A stretch of DNA of 64,000 nucleotides from Limnovirga soli (GCF_013106755.1 NZ_WHPF01000011.1:62001-126000), one strand, 5' to 3'. Positions 1 through 9,074 are shown, counted from the first letter of the stretch. Numbers and translations: made by a program. The notes: generated by a model from the sequence alone, not told the origin.

Positions 1-180
<180 letters not shown>

Positions 181-184
181 TTAA

Positions 185-709
185 TTAGTTTAAGGGTTGC
201 ACTTTCCACCATTCCATAATTCTGGGGAAGGCAATTTTAAACCAGGAAGTGTATTTATTGCTTTGATTATTCAGGTTAAAAGCAATATCGTGCATGCTTT
301 TATAACAGAAGTCTTTTACCTCATCGGCATTGGGATGTATTGCACCGTCGTAGGTACCTATAAAAACATGGTCAAATTCATGTTCGGTAAGGCCATTTTC
401 AAAAGGCGATTTATAGGTAAAAGTAAATTGTTTTTGAATGGCTGTTTCAAAACCCAGCTCTTCTTTTAAACGGCGGGTGGCTGCGGCGGCCACATCTTCG
501 CCGGGGCGTGGGTGACTGCAGCAGGCGTTTGTCCATAAACCACCACTGTGGTATTTTTTTAGGGCTCTTTGCTGTAAAAGCATTTCGCCTTTTTGATTAA
601 AAATAAATACACTGATAGCACGGTGCAGTAATGCTTTTTCATGGGCTTCTATTTTTTCCATTTCGCCCAGCTCCTCATCATGTTCGTTTACCAGTATTAC
701 TTTTTCCAT
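185..709 (-). CDS. idi: Isopentenyl-diphosphate delta-isomerase, type I
   Basis: A 174-residue Nudix-fold isomerase that interconverts IPP and DMAPP and so supplies the allylic starter for carotenoids. Visible signatures are TNACCSHP around residues 60-67 (catalytic Cys64 in the CSHP motif), the degenerate Nudix box GEDVAAAATRRLKEELG at 70-86, and EHEFDHVF at 109-116, which holds the catalytic Glu. Length is normal for bacterial Idi. It lies between crtB and the second desaturase on the same strand, with about 118 bp to crtB that contain a TGCGTCGCA element. Cytoplasmic. No anomalies seen. Confidence 0.95.
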   Translation of the reverse strand: MEKVILVNEHDEELGEMEKIEAHEKALLHRAISVFIFNQKGEMLLQQRALKKYHSGGLWTNACCSHPRPGEDVAAAATRRLKEELGFETAIQKQFTFTYKSPFENGLTEHEFDHVFIGTYDGAIHPNADEVKDFCYKSMHDIAFNLNNQSNKYTSWFKIAFPRIMEWWKVQPLN

Positions 710-747
710 GTAGTAAATTGCTTATGGTGTACTATGGATGTTTATTT

Positions 748-817
748 TGCTGCCATGAAACCTGAACCCTGAAGAGTGCGACGCAAGTAAAGCTTCATGG
801 GTGTTGTTTTGCCCGGC
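748..817 (-). repeat. TGCGTCGCA element copy 1
   Basis: Core at 773-793, read on the minus strand. The CCGGGC end at 811-817 lies 11 nt after the crtB stop, and the distal GGCAGC end is at about 748-753. It carries the variant AACCCT sequence next to the core that is also seen in copies 2 and 15. Confidence 0.85.
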
Positions 818-827
818 TAACAGGCTT

Positions 828-1664
828 TTACAAAAAATTTAGCTGGCTGCGTAAACCTGCTTTGGCTACAATAAGTGCTTTGCCATAGTTGGGTATGCGC
901 ACCCGCTCTTCCAGAATATTTACTGATGGCAAACGTTTAATTTTATTAAATAGCGACAGGTAATATTTGTATGCAACATAAACGCCAAAACGTGCTTTTA
1001 CTGGCAATTGCAATATGCCTTGGTAAGCGTGGTTAAAATCGTTTTGTATATCCTGCTCTATGGTTTTTTTATCGGCTTCGGAAAAGTTTTTAAAATCGCA
1101 TCCGGGAAAATAGGTTCTGTTTAGTCCTTCAAAATCGTTTTTTATATCCCGTAAAAAATTTACTTTTTGAAATGCGGCACCAAGGCTACGTGCGGCAGGT
1201 TTTAATGCATGGTAGGAATTATTACACCCCTCGCAAAACACATAGAGGCACATTAGGCCTACTACTTCTGCACTGCCATATATGTATTCCTCGTATCCGT
1301 TGGCATCGTATTGGTATTGATTCAAATCCAGCTCCATGCTATGAAAAAATGCATCAATTAAAGCATGATCTATTTTGTAATGATTTACCGTAATTTGAAA
1401 GCTATGTAAAATGGGATTTAAACTGATACCCCTTTCGATGGCAGTATAGGTTTCTTTTTTAAATTCGGCAATAAGCTGCTCTTTGTTATAACCATGAAAT
1501 GTGTCAACAATTTCATCGGCAAAACGCACAAACCCATAAATGTTATGGATATGCGGACGCAACTGTTTGTGTAACAGCTTAATAGCCGATGAAAAAGAAG
1601 TGCTGTAGCGCTCTGTGGTAATTTTACTGCAGGCTTCACTTACTTCATGAAAAATTTGCATCAT
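828..1664 (-). CDS. crtB: Phytoene/squalene synthase
   Basis: This 278-residue trans-prenyltransferase should condense two GGPP molecules to phytoene, the first committed carotenoid step. Both aspartate-rich Mg-diphosphate motifs are present: ADEIVD (D50-D54) and LRDIKND (D173-D177). QKVNFLRDI is the typical helix around the second motif. The family also includes squalene synthases, but the adjacent desaturase and idi argue for phytoene. The start at 1664 begins MMQIFHE; the second Met is equally possible. It lies 63 bp downstream of crtI on the same strand, so co-transcription is likely. Confidence 0.93.
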   Translation of the reverse strand: MMQIFHEVSEACSKITTERYSTSFSSAIKLLHKQLRPHIHNIYGFVRFADEIVDTFHGYNKEQLIAEFKKETYTAIERGISLNPILHSFQITVNHYKIDHALIDAFFHSMELDLNQYQYDANGYEEYIYGSAEVVGLMCLYVFCEGCNNSYHALKPAARSLGAAFQKVNFLRDIKNDFEGLNRTYFPGCDFKNFSEADKKTIEQDIQNDFNHAYQGILQLPVKARFGVYVAYKYYLSLFNKIKRLPSVNILEERVRIPNYGKALIVAKAGLRSQLNFL

Positions 1665-1727
1665 AGCAAGGTATAATTTTCTCTTTAGATTTTATAATAT
1701 CATAATACAAAGCAGTTAGCGTTTTGT

Positions 1728-3221
1728 TCAACCAAAAGCCTTAACTACTTCTTTTGCCACCACTTCGCCACTAATTAAACTGGGTGGTACACCTGGACCC
1801 GGCACAGTTAACTGACCAGTATAAAAAAGGTTACTTACTTTTTTACTACGGCAGGATGGTTTTAAGATCGCCGTTTGTAATAAGGTATTTGCCAACCCAT
1901 AAGCATTGCCCTTAAACGCATTATAATCTTCAATAAAATTGCTTTGGGCATAGCTTTTATAATATACGATGCTATCCTTAATAGACTCGCCAGTTCTTTG
2001 CTCCATGCGGGTAACAATCATGTCAAAATAACGTTCACGTAATTCTTCTGAATCATCTGTTAAACCTGTTGCTACAGGTATTAAAAAAAACAAGTTTTCA
2101 CAACCTGGAGGCGCTGCAGTTTCATCAGTTACCGATGTGGCGCTAACATAAAATAACGGATTAACCGGCCATTCTTTGGTTTCGTATATTTCTTTACCAT
2201 GTACTTTAAAGGAAGTATCAAAATAAAGGGTGTGATGCAGAATATTTTTAAGTTTTTTATTGAGCCCAACATAGTAAATAAGGCAACTGGGTGCCATTAC
2301 TCTTTTATCCCAATATTTATCGGAATAAGAGCGATAGGCGGGTGGCAATAATTTGGTTTCTACGTGGTGATAATCAGCACCTGCAATGATAACATCTGCT
2401 TCAAATTGGTGTGTTGATTGTGTGTTTGTATTGTGGGTAATAATACCGGTAGCTTTACCTTTTTCTATTAGAATTTGTTGTACATCCTGATTAAATTCAA
2501 AGTGAACGCCCAATTCTTTAGCCAGCGAAAACATGCCTTCTACAATGCAATACATGCCTTTGGCCGGATACCAGGTGCCACCTTTTATATCGGCATAGTT
2601 CATCAGGCTGTAGAGTGCGGGGGTTTTTTCGGGCAAAGCGCCTAAAAATAATACCGGAAACTCCATAAGTTGCTGTAAGGCAGGATGGGTAAAATGCTTG
2701 CTTACATGCTTTTTAATGGAATTAAATACATCCAGCCTGAAGACGCCGGTAACCAATTGCCAATCTAAAAACTCCGCCAGCGACTGGCCGGGTTTAAACA
2801 CCAGCTTTTGAACCCCAACTTTATATTTGTAAGCAGCTTCGTCCAAAAATTTATCCAGCTGTTGGCCACTGCCGGGTTCTATATCTTCAAATAATTGTCT
2901 GAAATTGTCGTAATCGGCAGGTATATCAGAAAAAGAATCTTCCCAATATACCCTGTAGGATGGATTTAAACGTAAAAGCGTATAATAATCTGCTACGGTT
3001 TTACCAAATGAGTTGAAGAAATGTTCAAAAACATCGGGCATCCAATACCAGCTGGGTCCCATATCGAAAGTAAAACCAGCGGCTTTCATTTGCCGGGCCC
3101 GGCCACCGGGAATATCGTGTTTTTCCAATACAGTTACCTGCCAACCGGCTTTTGCCATAAAACAGGCTGCAGACAAGCCGGCAAAGCCGCTGCCAATAAT
3201 GGTAACTTTTTTATCAGGCAT
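1728..3221 (-). CDS. crtI: Phytoene desaturase
   Basis: This 497-residue FAD-dependent desaturase/isomerase should introduce double bonds into phytoene. The N-terminus has the Rossmann motif IIGSGFAGLSAACFMAKAG and then VLEKHDIPGGRA. The C-terminus has the family signature NLFYTGQLTVPGPGVPPSLISGE. Length matches CrtI. It is 33 bp downstream of the ECF sigma factor gene and directly upstream of crtB, all on the minus strand. This suggests a sigma-crtI-crtB(-idi-desaturase) transcription unit driven from the promoter at about 3784-3812. Product range (neurosporene, lycopene or further) cannot be read from sequence. Confidence 0.95.
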   Translation of the reverse strand: MPDKKVTIIGSGFAGLSAACFMAKAGWQVTVLEKHDIPGGRARQMKAAGFTFDMGPSWYWMPDVFEHFFNSFGKTVADYYTLLRLNPSYRVYWEDSFSDIPADYDNFRQLFEDIEPGSGQQLDKFLDEAAYKYKVGVQKLVFKPGQSLAEFLDWQLVTGVFRLDVFNSIKKHVSKHFTHPALQQLMEFPVLFLGALPEKTPALYSLMNYADIKGGTWYPAKGMYCIVEGMFSLAKELGVHFEFNQDVQQILIEKGKATGIITHNTNTQSTHQFEADVIIAGADYHHVETKLLPPAYRSYSDKYWDKRVMAPSCLIYYVGLNKKLKNILHHTLYFDTSFKVHGKEIYETKEWPVNPLFYVSATSVTDETAAPPGCENLFFLIPVATGLTDDSEELRERYFDMIVTRMEQRTGESIKDSIVYYKSYAQSNFIEDYNAFKGNAYGLANTLLQTAILKPSCRSKKVSNLFYTGQLTVPGPGVPPSLISGEVVAKEVVKAFG

Positions 3222-3254
3222 TTTTCAAATTATAGAAAAAAATGGAATGGCTAA

Positions 3255-3755
3255 TTAATATCTTTCAATTTGGGCTTTAAGTAGTTTGCGGGCAAAGTGT
3301 ATTCTGCTTTTTATAGTACCCAATGGTTCGCCCAGCATGTCGGCAATTTCGTGGTATTTAAAACCATCGTAATATAGCATAAAAGGGTTTTTAAATATTT
3401 CGGGCAGGTTATAAATAGCTTCATTTACCTCTTTCATATTAATATTACTAATGGCTGCATTGGCTGTAGTTGCCTGATTATAATCCAGCAAAAAATCGTT
3501 GGGGGTATTATCAAAAACGGTGTTTTGCTTGGCTTTGCGGCGGTAATTATTAATAAAAATATTACGCATGATGGTATACAACCATGCTTTTATATTGGTG
3601 CCTACATTATATTTTTCTTTGTTGGCCAGTGCTTTATACAGGGTTTCCTGAAAAAGATCTTTGGCAGTTTCGCTATCCCTTGTCAATGTAACGGCAAAAG
3701 GCCTTAAAAACTCCGCATTGCTCAACAGCATCTGGTTAAAATCTAAGGTAGACAT
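3255..3755 (-). CDS. ECF RNA polymerase sigma factor heading the carotenoid operon
   Basis: A 166-residue sigma-70-family ECF factor. Region 2 includes the helix around DLFQETLYKALANKEKYNVGTNIKAWLYTIMRNIFINNYRRKAK. Region 4 ends with GEPLGTIKSRIHFARKLLKAQIERY, a DNA-recognition helix. It is the first gene of the crt unit and has no recognisable anti-sigma neighbour. Its upstream region (3784-3853) carries a good Bacteroidota promoter overlapped by inverted repeats. With the CarH-like regulator next door, this suggests light-controlled transcription, as known for sigma/CarH arrangements in carotenoid clusters. The regulatory link is inferred. Confidence 0.9.
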   Translation of the reverse strand: MSTLDFNQMLLSNAEFLRPFAVTLTRDSETAKDLFQETLYKALANKEKYNVGTNIKAWLYTIMRNIFINNYRRKAKQNTVFDNTPNDFLLDYNQATTANAAISNINMKEVNEAIYNLPEIFKNPFMLYYDGFKYHEIADMLGEPLGTIKSRIHFARKLLKAQIERY

Positions 3756-3783
3756 TTGAAAGAGTGTTTAAATTATTATAAGT

Positions 3784-3853
3784 CAAAGTTAAACAAAATA
3801 CATTAGTGGCAATTTATTTTTGTTTATTTTTTTATAGAATAAATTAAACAAAA
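3784..3853 (-). promoter_or_regulatory. Promoter of sigma-crt operon overlapped by inverted repeat operator candidate
   Basis: On the minus strand a -7 element TAACTTTG (3791-3784) and a -33 TTG (3812-3810) are 18 nt apart, matching the Bacteroidota consensus TTTG/TAnnTTTG. TAAACAAAA at 3790-3798 and its exact reverse complement TTTTGTTTA at 3818-3826 overlap and bracket these elements with a 19-bp spacer. A third copy of TAAACAAAA is at 3845-3853. The geometry is what a repressor such as the adjacent CarH-like MerR protein would need. The identity of the binder is inference. Confidence 0.6.
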
Positions 3854-4140
3854 CAGATTTTAACACTTGGTTTTATGTTTTATGCACCTCAAGGCATGTG
3901 GGTGCCATGTAGAAAAACAGGTTTCTAATTGATTATTAAAGTGTTACTTAAAATGGGGGCATTGTTTATCAAATATCGAATATTTGAAGTGCAGGTAACC
4001 AACGGGTATGGTTAGGCTTGTTTCAGGATACAAAAAGGGTAAAATTCCCGTTTTATTGTATTTAGAAATGCAAGAATGTAAGGCTAAAGCCACATTAGAA
4101 TAATAATAGACCAGTTAGTGGGGAAAGCAATAGCTGAGTA

Positions 4141-4200
4141 ACCGGCAGAACCCTGCAGTGTGCGACGCAAGTAAAGCTGAATGCTGTTATATGGCCGGTC
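4141..4200 (-). repeat. TGCGTCGCA element copy 2
   Basis: Core 4156-4177 in the CACACTGC variant. The CCGGCC end at 4193-4199 is about 22 nt after the stop of the MerR/CarH-like gene, on its sense strand. Between this copy and the sigma promoter (about 3860-4140) I see no gene or clear signal. Confidence 0.85.
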
Positions 4201-4221
4201 CAATAAAATTTAACTAACCAA

Positions 4222-5100
4222 TTATAATAGAGAAATGTATTCCATTACTTCGGCCAAAGATTTTTTTAGGTAAATATTGGCGGGTGTTTTCTTTTTGTAA
4301 GATTGTGTTACCGCACCCGATAATACAACAGGTAAACTGGGAATACGCATATTTAATTTCATTAAAAACTTATCAAAATTAAAATTGCTGGCAAGTGAGG
4401 TAAGGTGCGAATAAATAAAGTCGGGCTTTTTAACTTTTGCAACATATTCAATATCCTGTAAAGGTGCATTGGCGCCAATATACAGCACCTTAATACCACG
4501 GCTTTTAAGTAGAAAATACATATATAAAATACCCAGTTCGTGGTGTTCGCCTTCGGGTAAAAATAGCAGGGCTACTTTATGAGATATAATGGAACTGGAT
4601 GCACTTTCTATACCCACAATTAGCTTTTGGCGAATAATATTGGTTACCAAATGCTCCTGTGCGGGATTAATATGATTGGTAATCCACAAAATGCCAATAC
4701 GCTCCAGGTAAGGAAACAAAATATAGGTAATGGTTTTTTCTATGCCTTTGGCATTAATATAACGGTCCAGCACAGCTTCAAAGGCGTCAATATCCATATC
4801 CACCATATGCTGTATCATCTCATTAATAATACGTTCCTGCTGAGCCTGTGCATTGCTAAGGGTAAGAATTTTCTCCTTCATTTCCCCTTCGCTCATCTTA
4901 TCTATATGAGATATTTTATAGCCATACTTATTCAGCAAAGAAATATTAAGTACCATTTTCAATTCTTCGTTTGAATAGTACCTGATATTGGTTTCTGTTC
5001 TATGCGGATTTAGAAAAGAATAACGCTGTTCCCAAATACGTATAGTGTGGGCTTTTATGCCAGACAGGCTTTCCAGATCTTTAATAGTAAAGGCATTCAT
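4222..5100 (-). CDS. MerR-family regulator with CarH/LitR-type cobalamin-binding domain
   Basis: A 292-residue protein. Residues 1-70 are a MerR winged helix (IKAHTIRIWEQRYSFLNPHRTETNIRYYS). Residues 90-165 form the four-helix cap with W139-x9-E149-H150, the WxxxxxxxxxEH motif that holds adenosylcobalamin in CarH and LitR. Residues 175-292 are a B12-binding Rossmann domain with E185-H-H-E-L-G190 (ExHxxG, the lower cobalt ligand motif). All key residues of the B12 photoreceptor family are present. Known members bind DNA in the dark and release it in light, inducing carotenoid genes. The gene sits directly upstream of the sigma-crt unit on the same strand, which supports the same role here. Confidence 0.9.
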   Translation of the reverse strand: MNAFTIKDLESLSGIKAHTIRIWEQRYSFLNPHRTETNIRYYSNEELKMVLNISLLNKYGYKISHIDKMSEGEMKEKILTLSNAQAQQERIINEMIQHMVDMDIDAFEAVLDRYINAKGIEKTITYILFPYLERIGILWITNHINPAQEHLVTNIIRQKLIVGIESASSSIISHKVALLFLPEGEHHELGILYMYFLLKSRGIKVLYIGANAPLQDIEYVAKVKKPDFIYSHLTSLASNFNFDKFLMKLNMRIPSLPVVLSGAVTQSYKKKTPANIYLKKSLAEVMEYISLL

Positions 5101-5129
5101 GGTATAATTACAAAAAGCAATATCAAATT

Positions 5130-5158
5130 GTTTAATATTTCTAATTATTTTCTTAAAC
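5130..5158. promoter_or_regulatory. Inverted repeat GTTTAA/TTAAAC upstream of the CarH-like gene
   Basis: GTTTAA (5130-5135) and TTAAAC (5153-5158) flank an AT-rich spacer about 30 bp upstream of the regulator start. The half-site TTGTTTAA resembles the TTTTGTTTA half-sites before the sigma gene, so autoregulation is possible. Short and AT-rich, hence weak evidence. Confidence 0.35.
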
Positions 5159-5212
5159 AGTGAAATAAGTAAAAAAAAGCCAATAAAACCGCCTCAAAAT
5201 AATTATTAGGAT

Positions 5213-5282
5213 ACCAGCAGTGTTGTAAATGGCATCGCCTCTTGCGTCGCAATCCGTTCATGGTTCCGTTTATATGGCGGCA
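5213..5282 (+). repeat. TGCGTCGCA element copy 3 (degenerate)
   Basis: The core CTTGCGTCGCAATCCG at 5241-5256 has lost the CACTCTTGT half. It is isolated, in the intergenic stretch between the CarH-like gene and the DUF2256 gene, and not behind any stop codon on its own strand. Confidence 0.55.
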
Positions 5283-5369
5283 GTAACAGCCATAAACAGA
5301 ATACCACTATATATAAGCTGTTGCATGTACAGCAGAACCAAAAGCCCACAAATACGTTAATGCATTATC

Positions 5370-5528
5370 ATGAAACATATGTCAAAACAACACCTGCCCC
5401 AAAAGATTTGTGTGGTATGTAGCAGGCCCTTTAGCTGGCGCAAAAAATGGGAAAAGGTTTGGGATGAGGTAAAATATTGCAGCAATAAATGCCGGCATCA
5501 ACGCCCGGCTGCACCAACAACTAAATAG
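5370..5528 (+). CDS. DUF2256 zinc-ribbon small protein
   Basis: A 52-residue ORF starting [14 protein letters not shown]. It shows the DUF2256 pattern [20 protein letters not shown] followed by VKYCSNKC, i.e. two CxxC-type pairs (C14/C17 and C37/C41) able to bind zinc, around the conserved FSWRKKW segment. A start at the second Met (5379) is equally possible. The last 8 bases overlap the end of the convergent SDR gene. The function of DUF2256 is unknown. From general knowledge it is often near photolyase/cryptochrome or redox genes, which fits the light-responsive neighbourhood. Confidence 0.85.
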   Translation: MKHMSKQHLPQKICVVCSRPFSWRKKWEKVWDEVKYCSNKCRHQRPAAPTTK

Positions 5529-6237
5529 CCTGGTGATTAAAAGGCTGCAATACCATTTCACTAACTACGCCACTTGCCGGTTGCTGGCAAAGAAACCAAA
5601 TGGCTTTGGCAGCTTCTTCGGCTATAATCATTTTATCTCTTTGCACCCTCAGGTCAATGGTATCCCAAAAACCTGTATCTACCCCACCCATAAATAAATT
5701 GGTAATGCGTATATCTGTTCTTTTTAATTCTTCCCTTATGCTTTGCATCATACCTACCAAACCATATTTACTGGCGCTATAGGCAGCGGCACCTGCCATG
5801 GGCACCTTACCCAACACACCTGGAATATTTATTATTAACCCCGCTTTAACCGCTTTCATGGCTGGTAAAAAAGCCTTTACCAATAAAAAAGAAGCCAGCA
5901 AATTGGTATTAAGCGATTGCATAAAATCAGCCTCGGTTAACACTTCAATGGGTTTTATAATACCAATACCGGCCGCATTTATAAGTATATCAATACCTGG
6001 AAAAACAGCAAAATAAGCAGCCTGCAGGGCAGCAACATCAGTTGACTTGCTTAAATCTGCTGCAAACATTTTATCAGGGCTTATTTTATATTGTTCAGCA
6101 ATGGCTGCCAATGTAGTTGCATTACGGCCGGTTATAAAAACATGGGCGCCGCCTGTAACAAGCAGCTTAACTGTTTGCGCACCAATACCACCTGTTGCAC
6201 CGGTAACCAGAATATATTTCCCTTTTATAGTTTGCAT
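5521..6237 (-). CDS. Short-chain dehydrogenase/reductase
   Basis: A 238-residue classical SDR. The cofactor motif [10 protein letters not shown] is at about 13-22, NAAG near residue 88, the catalytic Ser in the strand before it, and YSASK (Tyr-x-x-x-Lys) around 155. Basic residues after the second strand (TGRNATT) suggest NADP(H). Substrate unknown. It is divergent from the flavin reductase gene across a 111-bp spacer with a perfect 10-bp inverted repeat, and convergent with the DUF2256 gene. It lacks a signal peptide and is probably cytoplasmic. Confidence 0.85.
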   Translation of the reverse strand: MQTIKGKYILVTGATGGIGAQTVKLLVTGGAHVFITGRNATTLAAIAEQYKISPDKMFAADLSKSTDVAALQAAYFAVFPGIDILINAAGIGIIKPIEVLTEADFMQSLNTNLLASFLLVKAFLPAMKAVKAGLIINIPGVLGKVPMAGAAAYSASKYGLVGMMQSIREELKRTDIRITNLFMGGVDTGFWDTIDLRVQRDKMIIAEEAAKAIWFLCQQPASGVVSEMVLQPFNHQAI

Positions 6238-6261
6238 ATATGTTGTGTATCAATTAACAGA

Positions 6262-6290
6262 TACAACAAAAACAGGTAGGTTTTGTTGTA
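6262..6290. promoter_or_regulatory. Inverted repeat operator candidate between SDR and flavin reductase
   Basis: TACAACAAAA (6262-6271) and TTTTGTTGTA (6281-6290) are perfect 10-bp arms with a 9-bp spacer, in the middle of the divergent spacer. The ACAAAA half-site core is shared with the TAAACAAAA sites before the crt sigma factor, so the same regulator may act here. That assignment is inference. Confidence 0.5.
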
Positions 6291-6348
6291 AAAATCAAAA
6301 GCAGTTTGCAATTATAACTTGTGTAAGATTTAGCTACAACACCAATGT

Positions 6349-6849
6349 ATGAGTTTACGTAAAAAACCATGGAACAGGGTTAACCTGCCGGTATATTCCA
6401 TCAGCAGCCATAACGGCAAGGGCAATCATAACATGCATATCATAACTTATGCTACGGCCATCAGCATGCAACCCAAACAGTTTATTTGTGGGGTATATCG
6501 TGGTACAAAAACACTGGAAAACATTACACAGCACAATAAATTTGTATTACAACTATTAAGTGCACAGCAGTATAATCTGGTAAATATGCTGGGCAAAAAA
6601 TCTGGCCACCAAATCAATAAAATGGCCTATTTACAAAAAAGAAATCTGGTACAGCAATGGAAAGATTATTATGTATTATCTGATGCATTGGCCATTATAG
6701 AAATGGAGGCACTACCAGTACTATTGCCAAATACGGCAAGCCCCGATCATACCATTTTCTTATGCAATGTGCTCGAATATAAAAATCTGCATACCGGCGA
6801 ACCACTTACGCTGGATATACTCAGGCAAAAGCATTTAATACGTATCTAA
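6349..6849 (+). CDS. Flavin reductase-like (FMN-binding split barrel) protein
   Basis: A 166-residue protein matching the flavin reductase-like domain: VNLPVYSISSHNGKGNHNMH near the N-terminus (the HNM(H) segment follows the first strand), TYATAISMQPKQFICGVYRGTKTLENI, then FVLQLLSAQQYNLVNMLGKKSG. These families bind FMN and pass reducing equivalents to partner enzymes. Divergent from the SDR and near the light-regulated cluster. It ends 6 bp before the convergent cytochrome/dehydrogenase gene, so the two ends are packed without a terminator. The partner enzyme is not known. Confidence 0.75.
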   Translation: MSLRKKPWNRVNLPVYSISSHNGKGNHNMHIITYATAISMQPKQFICGVYRGTKTLENITQHNKFVLQLLSAQQYNLVNMLGKKSGHQINKMAYLQKRNLVQQWKDYYVLSDALAIIEMEALPVLLPNTASPDHTIFLCNVLEYKNLHTGEPLTLDILRQKHLIRI

Positions 6850-6855
6850 ACCATC

Positions 6856-8571
6856 TTATTCAGTAGCGCTGCTCAATAAATATAACCTGCCATCTGCCTT
6901 GGTCATAATATACATTTCACCATTTGCATCACGGCCAAAATGCAGGTCCACCCTGTCAGAACCACATAACTTTCTTAAATTTTGTATGGTACCATTTATA
7001 CTTATATGCCATTCTTTAATGGTGGCCGGTTTGCCTTTTTGCAGGTCTTTCACATCCACATAAAATAAACGGCCGGTGGGTATATCGCCAAACAAAAACT
7101 TACCCTTTAGAGCAGGTATGGCATTGCCCGTGTATTCATAACCGCCGCTAATAGCTTTACCTTCGCCATGGTCGTACTCAGCTACCGGGTAGGTAATATT
7201 AAAAATGCTGTCATCGGTAGGTAAAGCATATACTTTATTCATATCGGCATAAGGGTTTAATACAAAATTACCCTCCCTGATGGGCCAACCAAAATCGTTA
7301 CCCTTTTGTACCAGGTTAATAGATTCTATATTGCCATGTCCAATATTCGATACCAGCATATCGCCATTCTTGTTCCAGGTTATGCGGTGCGGGTTTCTAA
7401 AACCATAGGCATAAATCTCACCCAAAGCATTGCTATCTTTTACAAATGGGTTTTGCGGTGGAATACCATAACGCCCGTTTTGGCTGTTATTACCTGAAGG
7501 GTTAATGCGTATAACGGTACCATACAAGGTTTTTTTATTATGCGCCAAAAACGGATACCCATGTTCTACACAACCACCTTCACCAATACCCACATACAAA
7601 AGGCCAAAATCTTCATCGCCTGGTTTGGATAATGGATTGAACATTATTTCCTGTATGCCATGTATCACACTCACCATATTAATGCGCAATAACTCTCGGC
7701 CCTTACCTGTAAAAGTGTTGGCAACAGGGGTATTTGTTTTCCATTCGGTAAGTACCCATTGTACGGCAACATCAATACTATCGGCATAACCAAAATCGGC
7801 GGGTGCGGTATGCGCTTTTTCTGTATGGGTAGTATAGAATAAACCATCCTGCGCAAAATTTGGACTAAACGCAAAACTGCCAAAACCACTTCCAAGTCCA
7901 GGTTGGTGCATGAATGCTGGTTTTAGAGCTGCTAAATCCATATACACCTGTGGTTTGTTATTTTGTAAGTGATATAGTTTGCCATTCAGGTCAAGTAAAA
8001 ACAAATCATCGGTACCTGGTTTATTGCCCAATTTAGTAATTCTTGTCAAAGGCAATCGTCCACTATCGCTGGAGGCCGGCACCTGCAACAACACTTTAAG
8101 GGATACAGTAAGTGTGCTGTTTGCAATGGTATCTGCAATGGGGTTTTGTATGGCATTTTCAGCAGTAGTATCCCTGTTTGCTGCTGGTGCAGCCTGGGTA
8201 TGCAGGTAAGCAATTATGTAGTTAATGGCACTATCACCCAACGATTCAAAGGAGGGCATCATTACCATATATTTTTTATATAGTTCATTGGCCCGTTCAT
8301 CACCATTGCCAATAAGATCATTGGGGTTACTAATAAAACTGGCAATCCATTTACTATCTGCCTGTGAAGTTAAACCGCCCAATTGCGGACCAATACCATC
8401 CCGCAAAAAATTATGACAGCTACTGCAATTGGCCATAAAAAGCTGCTGCCCTTTGGCAATGCTAATGCTATCGGTAGCAATAGTGCTAGTATCAATATGC
8501 CTGGGCATGCAGGCAGTCCAAAATAGTACTATCATTAACGGCAAAGCCAGCCATTTGTAATTCATAAGCAA
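6856..8571 (-). CDS. Cytochrome c - glucose/sorbosone dehydrogenase-type lipoprotein
   Basis: A 571-residue exported protein. The N-terminal segment LPLMIVLFWTAC ends in a lipobox (WTAC), so it is likely a lipoprotein. A cytochrome c domain follows at residues 35-125, with heme motif CSSCH and downstream Met (MVMMPSFESLGD) as the likely axial ligand. Residues 150-571 form a six-bladed PQQ-type sugar dehydrogenase propeller (GSDH family: GSGFGSFAFSPNF, DEDFGLLYVGIGEGG, NPHRITWN, GNDFGWPIREG). The fusion suggests periplasmic oxidation of a sugar or aldose with direct electron transfer to the heme. The substrate is undetermined. Confidence 0.88.
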   Translation of the reverse strand: MLMNYKWLALPLMIVLFWTACMPRHIDTSTIATDSISIAKGQQLFMANCSSCHNFLRDGIGPQLGGLTSQADSKWIASFISNPNDLIGNGDERANELYKKYMVMMPSFESLGDSAINYIIAYLHTQAAPAANRDTTAENAIQNPIADTIANSTLTVSLKVLLQVPASSDSGRLPLTRITKLGNKPGTDDLFLLDLNGKLYHLQNNKPQVYMDLAALKPAFMHQPGLGSGFGSFAFSPNFAQDGLFYTTHTEKAHTAPADFGYADSIDVAVQWVLTEWKTNTPVANTFTGKGRELLRINMVSVIHGIQEIMFNPLSKPGDEDFGLLYVGIGEGGCVEHGYPFLAHNKKTLYGTVIRINPSGNNSQNGRYGIPPQNPFVKDSNALGEIYAYGFRNPHRITWNKNGDMLVSNIGHGNIESINLVQKGNDFGWPIREGNFVLNPYADMNKVYALPTDDSIFNITYPVAEYDHGEGKAISGGYEYTGNAIPALKGKFLFGDIPTGRLFYVDVKDLQKGKPATIKEWHISINGTIQNLRKLCGSDRVDLHFGRDANGEMYIMTKADGRLYLLSSATE

Positions 8572-8616
8572 TCAGTATTATCCTCAAATCTATTACTAAA
8601 AAGTTTATGAAATTAA

Positions 8617-8952
8617 TGGGCCCTGCAGTACAATCATAATGAGGCATTACTTGCGTCGCACTCTTGTGCGGTTAGATACTTTGTGCAGCTTTTACCGAAG
8701 GGTAGTTTAATGCATATCCTCTTGGCTGGTACAGTACAGCTAAAAAGTTGTTCCTCTAAAAACAGCAGGCATTCTGGTAAACAAGGGTTGATTTCAATAG
8801 GTCTTTTATCAAAATCTCACTCCATCTTATAGAGTTATTTATTACCTGACTAAATAAAGTTCCCCTTCCCCCAAAAGCCGCATAGCCTTCCCTACCGCAC
8901 AAGAGTGCGACGCAAGGGAAGTTGAATAGTATTTCCACTGCCGGGCTCAATA
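8617..8952. repeat. Head-to-head pair of TGCGTCGCA elements (copies 4 and 5)
   Basis: Copy 4 on the plus strand (8617-8690, core 8650-8670) and copy 5 on the minus strand (8876-8952, core 8897-8916) face each other, with GGGCC/GCCGGGC at the outer ends. The approx 185 bp between them shows no ORF or clear signal. The pair fills the 500-bp gap between the divergent dehydrogenase and GH5 genes; neither copy follows a stop codon. Confidence 0.85.
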
Positions 8953-9074
8953 AACAATTTGGCTGCTGTGCAATGGCAATTCACAGTTATTTTAGCTAAA
9001 TTGACTGATATATTAGCTGATTGGCATTTTTTAGTAAAAGCTTTGGACCTTTGATAACCATAAACGCATATGCT

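Noticed and set aside
9021-9074. Longer start for the GH5 enzyme
   Set aside because: Would put 18 residues before a complete signal peptide; ATG 9075 is the natural start.
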